64,000 nucleotides of DNA from Ministeria vibrans ATCC 50519 (GCA_943704425.1 CALSCP010001275.1:18766-82765); one strand, 5' to 3'. Counted from the first letter of the stretch, positions 32,030 through 42,619 are shown. Notes: generated by a model not told the origin, from the sequence alone. Program-made: numbers and translations.

Positions 32030-32551
32030 CAACAACGACGCGCTATGGAAGAACAGGGGCGATTGGAGCAGGAGCGACAACAGCAGCTACAGCAGCAGAT
32101 GCAGCAGATGCAGTTGCACCAACAGGAGCAGCAGCGTCGCATGCAGCAACAGCAACAGCAACATCAAACAGTGTCGCACAGTGCCATCACCGCCACCCAA
32201 CCGACACAGCCGCCCTCCTCAGTCCCAGTGTATCCTCCACCACACATTGCAGCCGCAGCTGCCGCACCGCGCACTGCCGTCTACACCATCCCCCCCTCAT
32301 CGTACTCAACGCCCACTCCCGCGACATACGCCGTCCCCGCACCCGTCGCGTACCCCCCACCCCACATTGTCGCGGCCACCGGGTCGACCCGCCCGATGTA
32401 CGGCACCACCAACGCCGTCTACGCAGCGTCACAAACTCAGCCACAGTCACAGCCGCATCCTTCACAGCCCATTCTGCCGTCCCAGGCTGCTACCACTCAG
32501 AGTGTCATGGACGACTGTGTGCCCAACATTCAGTGGCAGCCACTTGTATAA
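28204..32551 (+). CDS. Bro1-domain protein (ALIX/Bro1-like) with polyQ and long coiled coil
   Basis: Exons 28204-28401, 28555-28680 and 28751-32551 give 1374 aa. The N-terminus (LLVFPLKKTPPVDF; FKRLDRLRLDA; YFCQLERLSLRFP; HQRALAFEKAGVLFNLAAQ) is a classic Bro1 domain running to about residue 380. A helical V-domain-like arm follows (to about 700). Next come a 39-residue polyQ (30596-30712), a Pro/Gly linker, and an extended Glu/Arg/Gln coiled coil built from EEQARxEQQRRA-type units. The last 130 residues are Pro/Tyr-rich (YPPPH motifs). Bro1 domains bind ESCRT-III CHMP4/Snf7 and act in multivesicular-body sorting, membrane scission or pH signalling. The Pro-rich tail matches ALIX architecture, but the coiled coil between V region and tail is an unusual addition. 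Both introns are short (153 and 70 bp). Confidence 0.9.
30596..30712 (+). repeat. PolyQ (CAG/CAA)39 in the Bro1 protein
   Basis: An uninterrupted run of 39 Gln codons, mixed CAG and CAA, which stabilises length compared with pure CAG. It sits between the V-like arm and the Pro-rich linker. Confidence 0.95.
31937..32100 (+). repeat. 96-bp tandem duplication in the Bro1 coiled coil
   Basis: A block of about 63 bp (31937-31999) encoding QRRAMEEQGRLEQERQQQLQ recurs identically from 32033 with a period of 96 bp, separated by a variable Gln tract. This indicates recent slippage or unequal exchange. Confidence 0.9.
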
Positions 32552-32900
32552 ACGTTACACAAACCATAAAAAGAAAGATGAAAAGGACAGAAGTTCTTCA
32601 TGGAAATCGTTATGTCAAGTTCAGGTACAGTGCACTCAAAGGACCTTCATCTGTTGCACAGTGCCAATACAGCGAGCACTCTGTCGCGTGTCGTGTTCCT
32701 CAATGGCCTTTCACTCCACATGAACGGTGCACTCACAGATCCCTTCACTTCCCTCTGTCTCTCTCGCTTGTCCTTTCTATGGTGCCTTTAGGCATTGTGT
32801 CGCCTCACAGTACACGCGCACTCGCCACCGTCTGCCACTGACTCACTCACGCTCTCGCTCCTTTCTTGTTATACAGATGTAATAATAGATACATGTACAC
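32552..32900. other. Intergenic, convergent (Bro1 protein / JmjC)
   Basis: 349 bp between two convergent stop codons, holding both 3' UTRs. I see no further gene, RNA or repeat. Confidence 0.7.
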
Positions 32901-34292
32901 TTAGAGCGGCTCCGACATGAGAAGGAGCAACGCCCAAAGACGATCGGAACCAACTGAGACATTGGCCAAGTGCTCAATGAAATTCGCAATCATTAGCTCA
33001 CGGATTGTTCTGCTGGACAGCTCACTGTATATGCGAGAAAGACGGCCAATTCCGCGTTTGACATGCGCCTCCATTTGGGTGAGAGACGATTCGCTTTGGG
33101 ACTGATGGAACGAACGCATCTCAGTGAGTGATTCGCTGTGGAGTGGGGGCACTCTGAGACGGCCCGACGAGTACAGTGGAGCGTATCGTTTGTCAACGAT
33201 CCATTCACGCGTGAACGCATGTACGCTTTCATCTTCGTCAAAGACGGCTCGAATGAGCAAAGCAGCGTACACACGCGCAGCAAAAGACATTTGGAGGTGA
33301 GACCAGTCCTCCTCGAAGGGAATGGGCTGCTCATAGGCACTTTGTGCGAGGTTGTAGTCGTGAGAGTAGGTCCAGACGTTGACACTGACTGACGTGGACA
33401 GCGTTTCGACTTCGTGCAGCCAAAATGGAGGGAGCCATAACACATCGCCTGAAAGAGAACGAGATGAGAATAGTTGCACTAGCCAAGGGAAACAACCAAC
33501 TGCTCTTTCGTTGCACTACCTGCTTCGAGGTCGGCAATAAGAACGAGCGGATCTTCGTCGATCGACGTGCGGCTGTGGCAGTAGTGTGGGTGGAGTACAG
33601 GGTACAAGTCAAATTTTCCGTATGGAGGGATCAGTTTGAAGCGTTTTCGGCCGTGCAACTGAGAAGAGAGAATGTTGAGAAGGTTTGAGGACGGTTACAT
33701 TTTGTACCTGCACAAAGATGTTGTAGGTGTTGTCGTAGTGAGCTGCGGTCGTGATGCCCTTGCGACCCATCCAGAGGTTGACCTGCACGCCGTCGTTTCC
33801 AACCAAGAAGTCTGTGATGTTGATCTCGCGCGTCCAGAGAGCAGGGTTGGGCAGGCGGGCGAGGCTGCTGGTGAAGTAGAGCCAGTGGTGAGTGCTGAGG
33901 ATGCGCGCCGTTGGAACGACGGGCATGGCGTTGAAGGCGTCTCGAGAGGCGTCGGCGACGTACGGCTCGAGCGGTTTGTAGTCGTGCCAGGTTGTGAAGC
34001 GACAGTGAGCGTCGCTCAGCGCGCAGTGGCGCCCGTCGTACACTGGCACTGTCGCAAGCCGTCGGACCACTTCTTCGGGCGACCAGAGCGTGCGGGCGGG
34101 CCACCCGTCGATGGGGGCGTCTGTGAGAATCATAGGCAAGCTGACATTGGCGAGATGGTGCTTGCAGGAGGACCAGGCAACGCGCGTCACATTCACCGAC
34201 GCTCGCAGGGGCGGCGAGGGCCACTGCCGCACCAACGCAATGTTGATAGCTAAGGCGACAGTAAACACAATGCTAGAAGCGATCAGATTCAT
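32901..34292 (-). CDS. Membrane-anchored JmjC (cupin_8) 2-oxoglutarate/Fe(II) oxygenase-like protein
   Basis: Exons 34292-33708, 33658-33520 and 33448-32901 (introns of 49 and 71 bp) give 423 aa. Residues 3-21 are a hydrophobic signal anchor. The JmjC core shows VNLWMGRKGITTAAHYDNTYN with the HxD pair His185/Asp187, then LHGRKRFKLIPP, then GDVLWLPPFWLHEVE supplying His253, so the iron triad is complete. These residues define an Fe(II)/2-oxoglutarate hydroxylase fold; cupin_8 members such as JMJD8, TYW5, HSPBAP1 and JMJD7 act on proteins or RNA. The signal anchor suggests an ER/Golgi-lumen hydroxylase rather than a histone demethylase. The substrate is unknown. The last 170 residues are helical and not recognised. 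The ATG lies 65 bp from the upstream phosphatase stop codon, on the same strand. Confidence 0.85.
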
Positions 34293-34357
34293 AATAAAAA
34301 TAATATTATTATTGTGAAACTGTGAGATACGAAGTATTCATTCATTCTGATTTTGGA

Positions 34358-35239
34358 TTAGTGACGGAGAATCTTTGAGCGCTTAGCGACGATGCCGTCG
34401 CCCAGGGAAGCAAGAACACCAGCACGCTGCTCGGCGGCACACGAGCACTGATCGACACACTGCTGCACAGGAGAGCGACGGGCACACACCGCATAGCAGT
34501 AGTGAGAGCAGCGGGGCGCTCCCGTGTGGGCGGTGACGGTGTGGGAGTTGATGGGGCGGTGTGTGTGGGCGGAAGAGCTGACCATCCAGAGTTCATCGAT
34601 GCTGACGGCCTTTTCAGAGGTCGAGCCATCCGAGTGGGTGGACTTGACATGTTCGTACTGGATCCAGTGCAGATGAGACGCATTGACAGCCTGCAAGTGT
34701 CCAAAGCCGTAGCTGGCGGAGCGCACAAGCGACCAAGGGGCATTGTGGATGTCCGAGTAGTAGTCCAGATCTTCGGGACAGCCAGCGGCGCCCGTGACGA
34801 TGTTCACTGTGTGTGCACTGTCATGGTACACATGCGCATCCGCCTGGGCCTGTGCCGTGTTGTTGAACACAGGAAGACTACAAAATTTAAGTTTAAGACA
34901 GTTGTCATTTTTTTTGAAAAGAGGTATGGGTGGCGGTGCGTGTACGTACGTGCGCTCATAGGAGTGCTCATGGGCGGTCAAGTACAGGTCCACGTGGTAC
35001 TTTTCAAAGAGGTCGTCGATGGGATAGGCAGTGCCGTTGATGGGGAATCCGTTGCGCATCTTCTGCGCGTCCGTTGTGCAGTCAGGCAGGTCGTCGACGT
35101 TGGAGCAGTAGATGGGTCGATGTGCCATGGCAATGACCCAGGGTGTGCGTGTGCGGTCCACCTGAGGAAGAGAAGAGTGTGAGTGGCACTGAGACTACAG
35201 TTGCGCGATAAAACAAACACCAAGCAAAGAGACACACAC

Positions 35240-35288
<49 letters not shown>

Positions 35289-36379
35289 AGACATACGATA
35301 GAAAGACAAACACACACAGAGTTAAACAACCAGACAGAGAGTGCAGTTACTTTGCTCAAATCGTCCTCCAGCCACTTGTACTGCGCCACAAGAACATCGT
35401 TGAGGTATGCGTTGTAGTACACTTCCGATGAGAAACCCACAATGTGCGCCAGTCCCACATTCACTGAGTAGTACCAATTGTTGCCGCTGTTTGCCTGCAT
35501 TGCATTGTTCGAAAACCTACACAGAAGTGGTGTTATGAGCACAGCATGGGTTCTGGTGTGTGTAATACCGTTCGGTGTAGTGTGAAAAGTTGTAGGCACT
35601 CTCGTGGTTACCCAAAACTGTCACGTACGGTCGCGCAGCCGCAATCGGCTCAATCATTTCCATAAAGGAGTCGCCCACTCGGCCTACATACATGCGTGAC
35701 ATTCAGTGGACCAGCGAGCTCGAATGAATCGTCGAATACAGCCGGCGTACCTTGATCGTCATTCATGTTGTACGCAAAGTCGCCAACGTGCAACACAGCG
35801 TCAAAGGCCCCCGCTGCAGACTGGGACTGCAGCATGTCGAGTGTACGGAAGTTTTTCACACCTGCATCGCCAAAGACGGCGAATTGGATCGGCTGGTCCT
35901 TCTGCTCACATAAGACGAGGTTAGCAAGAACGACCGAGAGAACAGAAGAAAGCGTACGGCGAACGTCGTGAAGTTAAACACAGCGGAGTAGCCGCCGGAA
36001 GGAGATCCGCATCGGTAGTAGTAGACGGTGGATTCGCGCAGGGCGTCGAGAAGGGCGTTGTGGATGTAGATTGTGCGGTGGTCTGAGCCACCGTCAACAA
36101 ACGTGATGTTCTCAGCGGTTACAGCGCTGGAGAGCGCCGAAGCGCTCAGACCGTACTGAACCACCGACGAACTTGTGGCAGTTGGGGTCACCCAGCTGAC
36201 GGTGCGTTGCGTGACGTCGCTGCAAGAGAGAGTTTGACGTTTGTTGACGATTTTTTTGTATAATAGTATTTCTTCGCTCACCTTGTGAGGCCAATGTGGA
36301 CTTGCTCAGGGCCCGACGTGACAGGAGCACCCAGTACACTTGACAAAAGAACAACAGCGGCGATCAGAAGTCGAAGCAT
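34358..36379 (-). CDS. Secreted purple acid phosphatase
   Basis: Exons 36379-36282, 36219-35958, 35901-35751, 35683-35569, 35516-35351, 35161-34950 and 34877-34358; all GT-AG; 507 aa. Residues 1-18 are a signal peptide (MLRLLIAAVVLLSSVLGA). An Ig/fibronectin-like N-terminal domain (about 25-118) precedes the metallophosphatase core. The metal-ligand blocks are complete: GDAG (131-134), GDFAYN (160-165), GNHE (195-198), AHRPIYC, and AHEHSYERT in place of the usual GHxHxYER. The Tyr of GDFAYN is the charge-transfer ligand that gives purple acid phosphatases their colour. The likely role is hydrolysis of phosphomonoesters in lysosome, phagosome or medium. The 72-bp intron 34949-34878 is a multiple of three and open, but removing it restores the family YERTLPVFN sequence, so I treat it as an intron. 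Confidence 0.92.
35243..35285. repeat. (AC)n microsatellite in a phosphatase intron
   Basis: About 21 AC units in the 189-bp intron between phosphatase exons 5 and 6 (GT on the sense strand). Confidence 0.9.
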
Positions 36380-36586
36380 TGCAAAAACTCTGAACATTGG
36401 TCATTGGTCATTGAGTAATGAGTTCTTACTCATTTACTCAAGCAATGAAATTCTTTAATTGATCGCCAGTCGACACTCAAAGAATATGAAAGTGAGTAAT
36501 AAAGCGATCGCATTATTGTCACTCTCTGCTGTCTGTCTCAGTGATGATAAAATGAAGTCAGAAGTACAATATTAGAATTATACATC

Positions 36587-37885
36587 TCAGTCTCTCGGGC
36601 ATAGCCGAAGTCGTGCTCCAACAAGACGCTGTTGAACGCGAATGGCAGGCGAGGTTACAGCGACACTTGCATTCCAGGGGACTCGAGTCAGCTGTTTCTG
36701 CCCCACTTTCGGTTTCGGTGGCGCACTAAGGGTTTTCCGCCTTGTTCGTTCTCCATACACGTAGCCTCGCTGTTGACAGCGTACTGTAAGCAGACGCCAG
36801 CGCAACCAGATCACCTTCAAGAGTGATTGGTGTCGAAATGCATCCGCGCGCGCCCGGTGCGCCTGTACATGGGAGAGCTCTGCAAGTAGGGCGCCCGTGC
36901 GTGCCCGACACTGCGCCTCACGCAGAGCTCGCTGGGCAGTCGCGCGATGCTGCCACAGTAAAAACAGGGAGCGCAGTGGGTCATGATGAGTACGGAAACA
37001 CAAACGACGCGTCACCCAGTCGTCATGGAACGTCTCGGCGCGCCGACAGAGGGAGAGGGAGCGACGCCACGCTGCAAATGAGGCGTACAGGACGACGCGA
37101 CGCGTTGGCTCGTCTCCCACGCTGTCTAGCAAGACCGCCGCGCGTGCCTTGTCTTGATAGCACGTAAACCATTGGTGCCAGACACGACGAAGAAAAAAAA
37201 GACGTGCAAGACGTGCGAGGCGGCGTTTGCGTCGTCGTTGCTGAACATGGAGCGAGAGCGCCGTGAACGCGAGGCGCACAAGACGCTGACGCCCCATTGT
37301 TGCCGCCTTCACTGCGAGCAGTCGCCTGTCGCGCATCTGCAACAAGGCTTGTTGCCACCGTCGCAGACACTGTGATTTGAGGTGTCGGTCGTGCTTGAGA
37401 CGCGCAAGCTTTGCCTGGCGGCTCAACAGACAACGGTGTCTCCACTGCGTAAATCGCCTGTGCAAGAGCGCCACGCCGTCAGTGGCGGGTGTGCTTGCAC
37501 TGGCAGGCCCCATACACGACGCCCAAGTGGTCCAATACAACGCGCAGAACCCACCGTTGCTGGAAGGCGCGAAGGGCGGTTGCGAGGTGTTTCCGCTGGA
37601 CGCACACTTGGCGCCAAGTCTGAAAACATCGCTGTGCCTTCTGAACTTGCTGCTGACGTGCACGAGCGCGCTGTTTCCACGCATTCCAGGCGTGCTCAAT
37701 CAGTTGAAAGTGGCGCGTTACGTCAGCAAGGTCGCGTCCCTACAGAGAGACAGACAGACAGACAGATAGAAATTGAGAGAGAGAGAGAGAGAAAGATTGG
37801 CATTGATTGAATGTAAGGGACTACTCCGCACCTCAGGGTAGGCTGCCGTGTCGATTGCATCAAGTAGAGCTTTTCGGAGGGGCAT
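36587..37885 (-). CDS. Sfi1-like Trp/Leu-repeat protein (putative centrin-binding)
   Basis: Proposed exons 37885-37832, 37739-37555 and 37499-36587 give 383 aa. Repeated helical units with a central Trp recur about every 25-35 residues: EHAWNAWKQRA, CFQTWRQVC, RFTQWRHRC, CLRRWQQALL, VWHQWFTCY, SFAAWRRSL, LFLLWQHRA, WLRWRLLTV. This Leu-x-x-x-Trp pattern with abundant basic residues is typical of Sfi1 repeats, which bind centrin at the centrosome, spindle pole body or basal body. The 92-bp first intron is clear. The second junction is required because the early frame ends at a stop near 37480 while the repeats continue in the +1 frame; a 55-bp intron (37554-37500) fits best, and a 16-bp one is also possible. 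The assignment rests on repeat pattern only. Stop TGA is at 36587. Confidence 0.65.
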
Positions 37886-38600
37886 GCGATAGAAGAGAAT
37901 CGACTGTTTCAGTCAGACATTGGTTCTTTCCAGTCATAGTGACAGAGTCAGGCGATTTATATTCAACCGCAGTCGATCGAAGGAACTTGACACGAACTTG
38001 ACGCTCCCCTCTCCGCCTCTGTCGACTATGTGGTCCGCCAATGCCTAGCACCCTCACACGCGACGTAGCGCATCGGGTGTAAAGCGCGTCAATCACTGGT
38101 CTGCGCGTGTGCTTCTTCGGTGTGAGTGCAGAATCGTTGAGTTGATTGAGTTCAACAACGCAACGGCAGAAAAAGGAAGAAAAAGCGAAAAAAAAAGGTC
38201 TTTTGGTTGCGACCTGTGGGCAAGGGCCACGTTCCCTACCGAGCGCCAATTGGTGCCCTGTGTAACAGCCTTCGCGTCGCGCTGAACAAGTGCTCTCCAG
38301 GCTTCAGTGCGTCGACTCCCTTATTTTTATTGCTAGCGTTTTTTTCACCACGTTGGGGTGTTGGGTTAGGGTGAACGAAAAACAGTTACAGTCTGCGCCA
38401 TCGTTTGCGCATTGCTTTGAGATCGATACATATTGGTCAGAATACTGAGAATAGTGGTGTTCCAGCCATCGTTTGGCGCGTGGTGTGTTTTGGTTGCGAA
38501 TCGGACCCAGTCAAAACCGCATCGGACTGGAATTTGCCATTTCTGGTTGAGTACACAAACTCAAAGTGTCTCAAAACATTTCTTGCCCACACCGTTGACC
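37886..38600. promoter_or_regulatory. Divergent intergenic region between Sfi1-like and Q-rich genes
   Basis: 715 bp between two outward-pointing start codons, so it should hold both promoters. It is unusually GC-balanced for intergenic DNA here. I see no RNA gene or conserved protein. A single GTTAGGGTG at 38363 is not a repeat. Confidence 0.5.
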
Positions 38601-40214
38601 ATGCTGGCTGCATGTACATGTGGCACGTGCAAAGAGGGTGCCCTGTCGCCACGCATGATGCTGCGGTTGGAGCAAGTTGCCCGATACGCTGCCGATCAGA
38701 TTCTGCTCACGATGCCCCAGTTTCAGAGGCGCGTTGGGCTCGATCTGAGTTCCGTAGACACGCCTTTCCTTATGTCGTTTGTCCCCAGCGCCCAGCGCCT
38801 CACCGTGTTCAAGTCGTTCGCGTGCGGTTGGCACCAGCTTCTTGTGTTGACGGCTGAGCTGCTGCGCGATGGGGCCATCCCGTTTGCGCGCGACATCGAC
38901 GCCGCCATGCTCACCCACAAGATATGCAACCGCCTGTACTCCCAGCACTTCCTGCGCGCCGGCGGCCAGGCCAAGCACGCCCTTGACGGAGTCTTGCATC
39001 TCGCGGCGCGAAACTCTGTCCCTGTCAAAGACCGAGAAGAAAACGCCCAGCTCCCCATCTGCGCCCGCGACACCGACTACGTTAACACCTTCCACCACCT
39101 TGTGCGGGACGCGGACGCCTCTCGCGGACCCTATTTTGCGACCGTCTCAAAAGGACGCCCGAAACTCCCGACGGAACCCGCGTCGTTAGCAGCACCGCGA
39201 GACCGCCCAGACCCACCAAGGGCCCCCTCATTGCCAATGCCCCCAACCCCCACTGCTGCGGATCCCCAACAAAACGACATGTGCCCCTTCTCGAATTTTT
39301 CTGGTAAAGAAAAACAACGTGAATTTTCCAAACGACGAGAACAGCGCAAGCAGCAGCCGCAACAAGAGCAGCACCAGCGGCATCAACATGAACAGAAACA
39401 ACAACCACGGCGGCGGCAGCAGAAACAGCCACAGCAACAGCAACAAAAGCAAGATCAACAACAACGACAACAACAACAACAACATCAACAACGACAACAG
39501 CAGGAACAACAGCAACAGCAACAGCAAGAACTTCAACAACAGCAACAGCGACACCTCCAACAACTGGCGCAACCCGCTCCGACAGCAGCGGCAGCAGCAG
39601 CAGCAGCAACAACACTGCCACAGTATGCATCATACCCTGTGCACCAATTGCATCCACTCCCACACGCCCAACAACAGCAGCAGCACCACCAACTTCAGTA
39701 CCCCACCCCATACCCTCCGTGTCTTGCCCAACACGGCCGTAGCAGTTCCGACCCGCGCACCCTCCGTCTTCTTCACGCGCGCATGGAGCAACTGCACACC
39801 CAGCAGATGCACCAGCGCCAAGCAGCGCTTTGCCAGAATCGCGGTCTTGCCTACACCTCGACACCCGTCCCCTACACCGTGCCCGTCTGCCCCGCCAACT
39901 ATCACTATCCTCACACCTACTACACCGCAGCACCCAGCGCCAGCATGAGCAGCAGCAGCAGCAGCATCTGCGACGGCAGTTCCGGCATCTTCTCCGACAC
40001 GTCCACTCAAGTCGGCCGTGTCCCCTTTGCCGCCAGCGTCGCCTCCGCGTCAACCGCCTACCAGCCCTCCGTCGCACCCGCTGCCCCCGCCCTGCCCTTG
40101 TCCACTCCGCCCCCCACGATCACTGCACCTGCTTCGCCCCCCCGGCCGTCTCTCTTCCGCTCCGTCTCAGCCCACGATGTTGTGCCTTGGTCTGGCGCTG
40201 CCCATTTCCCGTGA
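38601..40214 (+). CDS. Q-rich protein with N-terminal CTCGxC domain, function unknown
   Basis: Single exon, 537 aa from ATG 38601. The frame is open further upstream to 38433, but that part has intergenic-like composition, so I use the ATG directly before the conserved-looking CTCGTCKEGALSPRMM. Residues 1-190 look like a compact helical domain. I recall a similar CTCGxCxxGxLSPRM motif at the end of some fungal ankyrin-repeat proteins, but no ankyrins are present here. Residues about 245-350 are Gln/Arg-rich and include long polyQ runs (nucleotides 39348-39560), then an Ala run (39583-39612), a His/Gln/Pro/Tyr-rich part, a Ser run and a Pro-rich tail. The low-complexity two thirds would be disordered and condensate-prone by analogy with other polyQ proteins. 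No catalytic motif is seen. Confidence 0.75.
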   Translation: MLAACTCGTCKEGALSPRMMLRLEQVARYAADQILLTMPQFQRRVGLDLSSVDTPFLMSFVPSAQRLTVFKSFACGWHQLLVLTAELLRDGAIPFARDIDAAMLTHKICNRLYSQHFLRAGGQAKHALDGVLHLAARNSVPVKDREENAQLPICARDTDYVNTFHHLVRDADASRGPYFATVSKGRPKLPTEPASLAAPRDRPDPPRAPSLPMPPTPTAADPQQNDMCPFSNFSGKEKQREFSKRREQRKQQPQQEQHQRHQHEQKQQPRRRQQKQPQQQQQKQDQQQRQQQQQHQQRQQQEQQQQQQQELQQQQQRHLQQLAQPAPTAAAAAAAATTLPQYASYPVHQLHPLPHAQQQQQHHQLQYPTPYPPCLAQHGRSSSDPRTLRLLHARMEQLHTQQMHQRQAALCQNRGLAYTSTPVPYTVPVCPANYHYPHTYYTAAPSASMSSSSSSICDGSSGIFSDTSTQVGRVPFAASVASASTAYQPSVAPAAPALPLSTPPPTITAPASPPRPSLFRSVSAHDVVPWSGAAHFP

Positions 40215-40613
40215 CATATATTCATCACACACATTTTTCTCAATGCACACCATATCAATAACCAAATAGCTATTATAGCTTACGCATAACTCTAAACTCA
40301 CCTAAGGTCTTAGAAGTTAGAATGACTTTCTGCCTTTGTTCTTTTTCATTTCTTTCAATATCAATCATAAATGAATGATTGGAGTGCCAAGTTCAAAAAT
40401 CAAAACTAATAATCAAGTCTACAATATTTTTTTGCCGTTGCCCGGGCCAACGTCAAACCTAGTCCGTCTCACGCGACACTTGACCTCCGCAACAAACCGG
40501 GATTCTTTTCTTCTACATTTGGCGACCAGGCGTACCCACGCAGACACACCCGAGGGTCTACAACAAGTCGTATAGTTTTTCGTTCGCTTTTCGTACCAAC
40601 AGCGTTTGAAACA
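40215..40613. other. Intergenic between Q-rich and Cys-rich genes
   Basis: 399 bp, AT-rich for the first 230 bp (3' UTR of the Q-rich gene), then GC-richer and probably the promoter/5' UTR of the Cys-rich gene. I see nothing else. Confidence 0.6.
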
Positions 40614-41237
40614 ATGAGCGACTCTTCGGGCGAAATTCCAACTGCTGCCATTGTGGCGATTGCTGTTGGTGCTTGGGCGGTGCTTTTGTTTGGAGTGTGG
40701 CTCGTGCGACGGTGCATGCGCGACCGAGGGAGGACGTGCCTGCCAGAGGGCACTCAGTGTCAGAAGGAGACGTGTTGTCCCTGCTGTCGACGCTGCTTCC
40801 AACTCACCTTCGACGACGTGGCCATGAAGTGCGAACAGTTCCACTGCAAATGTCCCACCCCACGCGACTGCCTTCCGAGAAAGTGCGCCTGTCCCAACCC
40901 ATTGGAACTCTGTGCCAGATGTCGCTGTCCCGACGCCGACTGCTTCACTTCATGCTTTGACAAGTGCAAGTGCACACTCCCCGGCTGTCCTTCCTGCGAG
41001 TGTCCCAAGTGCCCCACTTTCTCATGTCCCTCGTGCAAGTGCCCCTCCATCAAGTGTCCCACCTGCAAGTGCCCGGCCTGCACCTGTCCAACTTGTCCTG
41101 CCTGCTCACTTCCCGAATGCGATATCCAGTGTCAGCTGCCCGACCTCACTCTCTGTCTCCAGTGTTTGCTTTGCGTGCGTGTCGAACGCGCCCCTGCCGG
41201 TGCTGGTGATGCAAGAGGTGCTGTCGAAGAGGTGTAA
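40614..41237 (+). CDS. Cys-rich single-pass membrane protein
   Basis: Single exon, 207 aa. Residues 1-9 are polar, 10-31 are a hydrophobic segment (AAIVAIAVGAWAVLLFGVWLV) followed by RRCMRDRGR, which predicts an N-out/C-in single-pass topology by the positive-inside rule. Residues 42-190 have about one Cys in four, in repeated CPxCxCP and CPTC units (CPSCKCPSIKCPTCKCP). The pattern is metallothionein- or keratin-associated-like. It could bind Zn or Cu ions, or be heavily palmitoylated or disulfide-bonded, depending on which side of the membrane it faces. A cytosolic tail would favour metal or lipid modification. No family is recognised. The gene converges on the MFS gene with 96 bp between stop codons. 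Confidence 0.8.
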   Translation: MSDSSGEIPTAAIVAIAVGAWAVLLFGVWLVRRCMRDRGRTCLPEGTQCQKETCCPCCRRCFQLTFDDVAMKCEQFHCKCPTPRDCLPRKCACPNPLELCARCRCPDADCFTSCFDKCKCTLPGCPSCECPKCPTFSCPSCKCPSIKCPTCKCPACTCPTCPACSLPECDIQCQLPDLTLCLQCLLCVRVERAPAGAGDARGAVEEV

Positions 41238-41333
41238 AGCTGTGGTCTTTGTGTATCAAGTTTATTTTTGTAGATGAATGTAATAATGATGGTGTTGTAA
41301 GACGAAAGTTTAAAAGAATTAGTGAATTATTCA

Positions 41334-41912
41334 TCACTTTAATAAAGGTCTCTTGGCTTCGTTGTACAGCACAACATGGCCGTCATCGTCATCATCATCC
41401 GAGTCACTGTGTCCATCCTCCACGCGCGCTCCACTGTCGCGTCCCTTTTCATCATCACCGCGTGCCCCGTCGTCTTCGTCTGAATCTTCCAACAACCCTC
41501 CACTGCTCTTGAGTACACTCAACTCAATGGTTTGCGACTGATGACTCGTCTCCCTCTCCCCTGCCCTCGTCTTCTTCTTCTCCTTCTTTTGCAGCGCCCT
41601 CTTCTGTCGATTCTTCTCCGCCAGTGTCCCATAAGCACGTGTTGCCTTCGCCGCATTCAACTCGGGATTGGTCACAAGTACATCCGACGGCCCAGGAGTA
41701 TCACTCTCACTCCCACTCTCACTGCCTCCACTCTCCTTGCCCTTCCCCCTCACTCGAGTACCACCTTTCCCTCCTTTACTCTTCCCGCTTCGTGTTGTGC
41801 TCACTTGTTCCAACGAGTCTTCGCTCTGTGATCCTTTCACATCCGCTTCCAATTGTGCGTACTTTCGGCGGTTCTCATCCTGCCAAACAGATTAGTATAT
41901 TAATTGAGATAC

Positions 41913-41950
<38 letters not shown>

Positions 41951-42578
41951 TTACCTCTGAGAGAGTTGAGACTTCGAACCATTTGCGCAAGAAGAAAATG
42001 GAAATGGGGCCAATGAAACTGACACCACCTACAAAAAACAATTGAAAGACGATTAATGTAAAAAAAAAGTATTTTGTCTGCGTACCGATGGCGAGCCAAA
42101 TAAAAGCGGGTTGAGGGCAGTTATTGCAAGTGCTATTGGATAAAGAAATAAAAAGAGAGAGGAGGGATAGGTGATGTGTGTGTGTGTGTTAGAATATAGG
42201 AGAGAACTGAAGTGAGGGGTTACTCTGAAGGGGACGCTGATGATGATGCTGTTGAGTTCGTAGTAGCTAGGGTCGCGGGACAGTGACCGGGACAGAAAGA
42301 AGCAAGAAGAATACCCGCAAAGGGACCCACAAAGAACTTTGCAAGGAACATGGGGGTGGAGGCCAGGGCGGCAAAGACACCCTCATCGCCAGACGGGGAC
42401 AGGGCCATTACGTAGTCGTACAAGCGCGGGGAGTAAATGGCCTCGCCGACCGACAGGATCACAATGAACGCAATGGTGGCTAACGAGGAGAGTGGCAGTC
42501 AGCAAGTGAGCGACAGTCAGTGAGAGAGAGAGAATGGGTGAGAGAAAAATATAGTGCACGTGTGTGTGTGTGTGTGTG

Positions 42579-42619
<41 letters not shown>

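Noticed and set aside
31444-32142. Minus-strand Cys-rich open frame
   Set aside because: It is the complement of the CAG/CAA repeats in the Bro1 protein; the Cys runs are reverse-frame artefacts.
34878-34949. Reading the 72-bp phosphatase intron as coding
   Set aside because: It is open and in frame, but has GT-AG ends and splits the conserved YERTLPVFN block, which is restored on removal.
38433-38600. N-terminal extension of the Q-rich protein to ATG 38433
   Set aside because: In frame, but with intergenic-like composition and no conserved feature; the ATG at 38601 precedes the motif directly.
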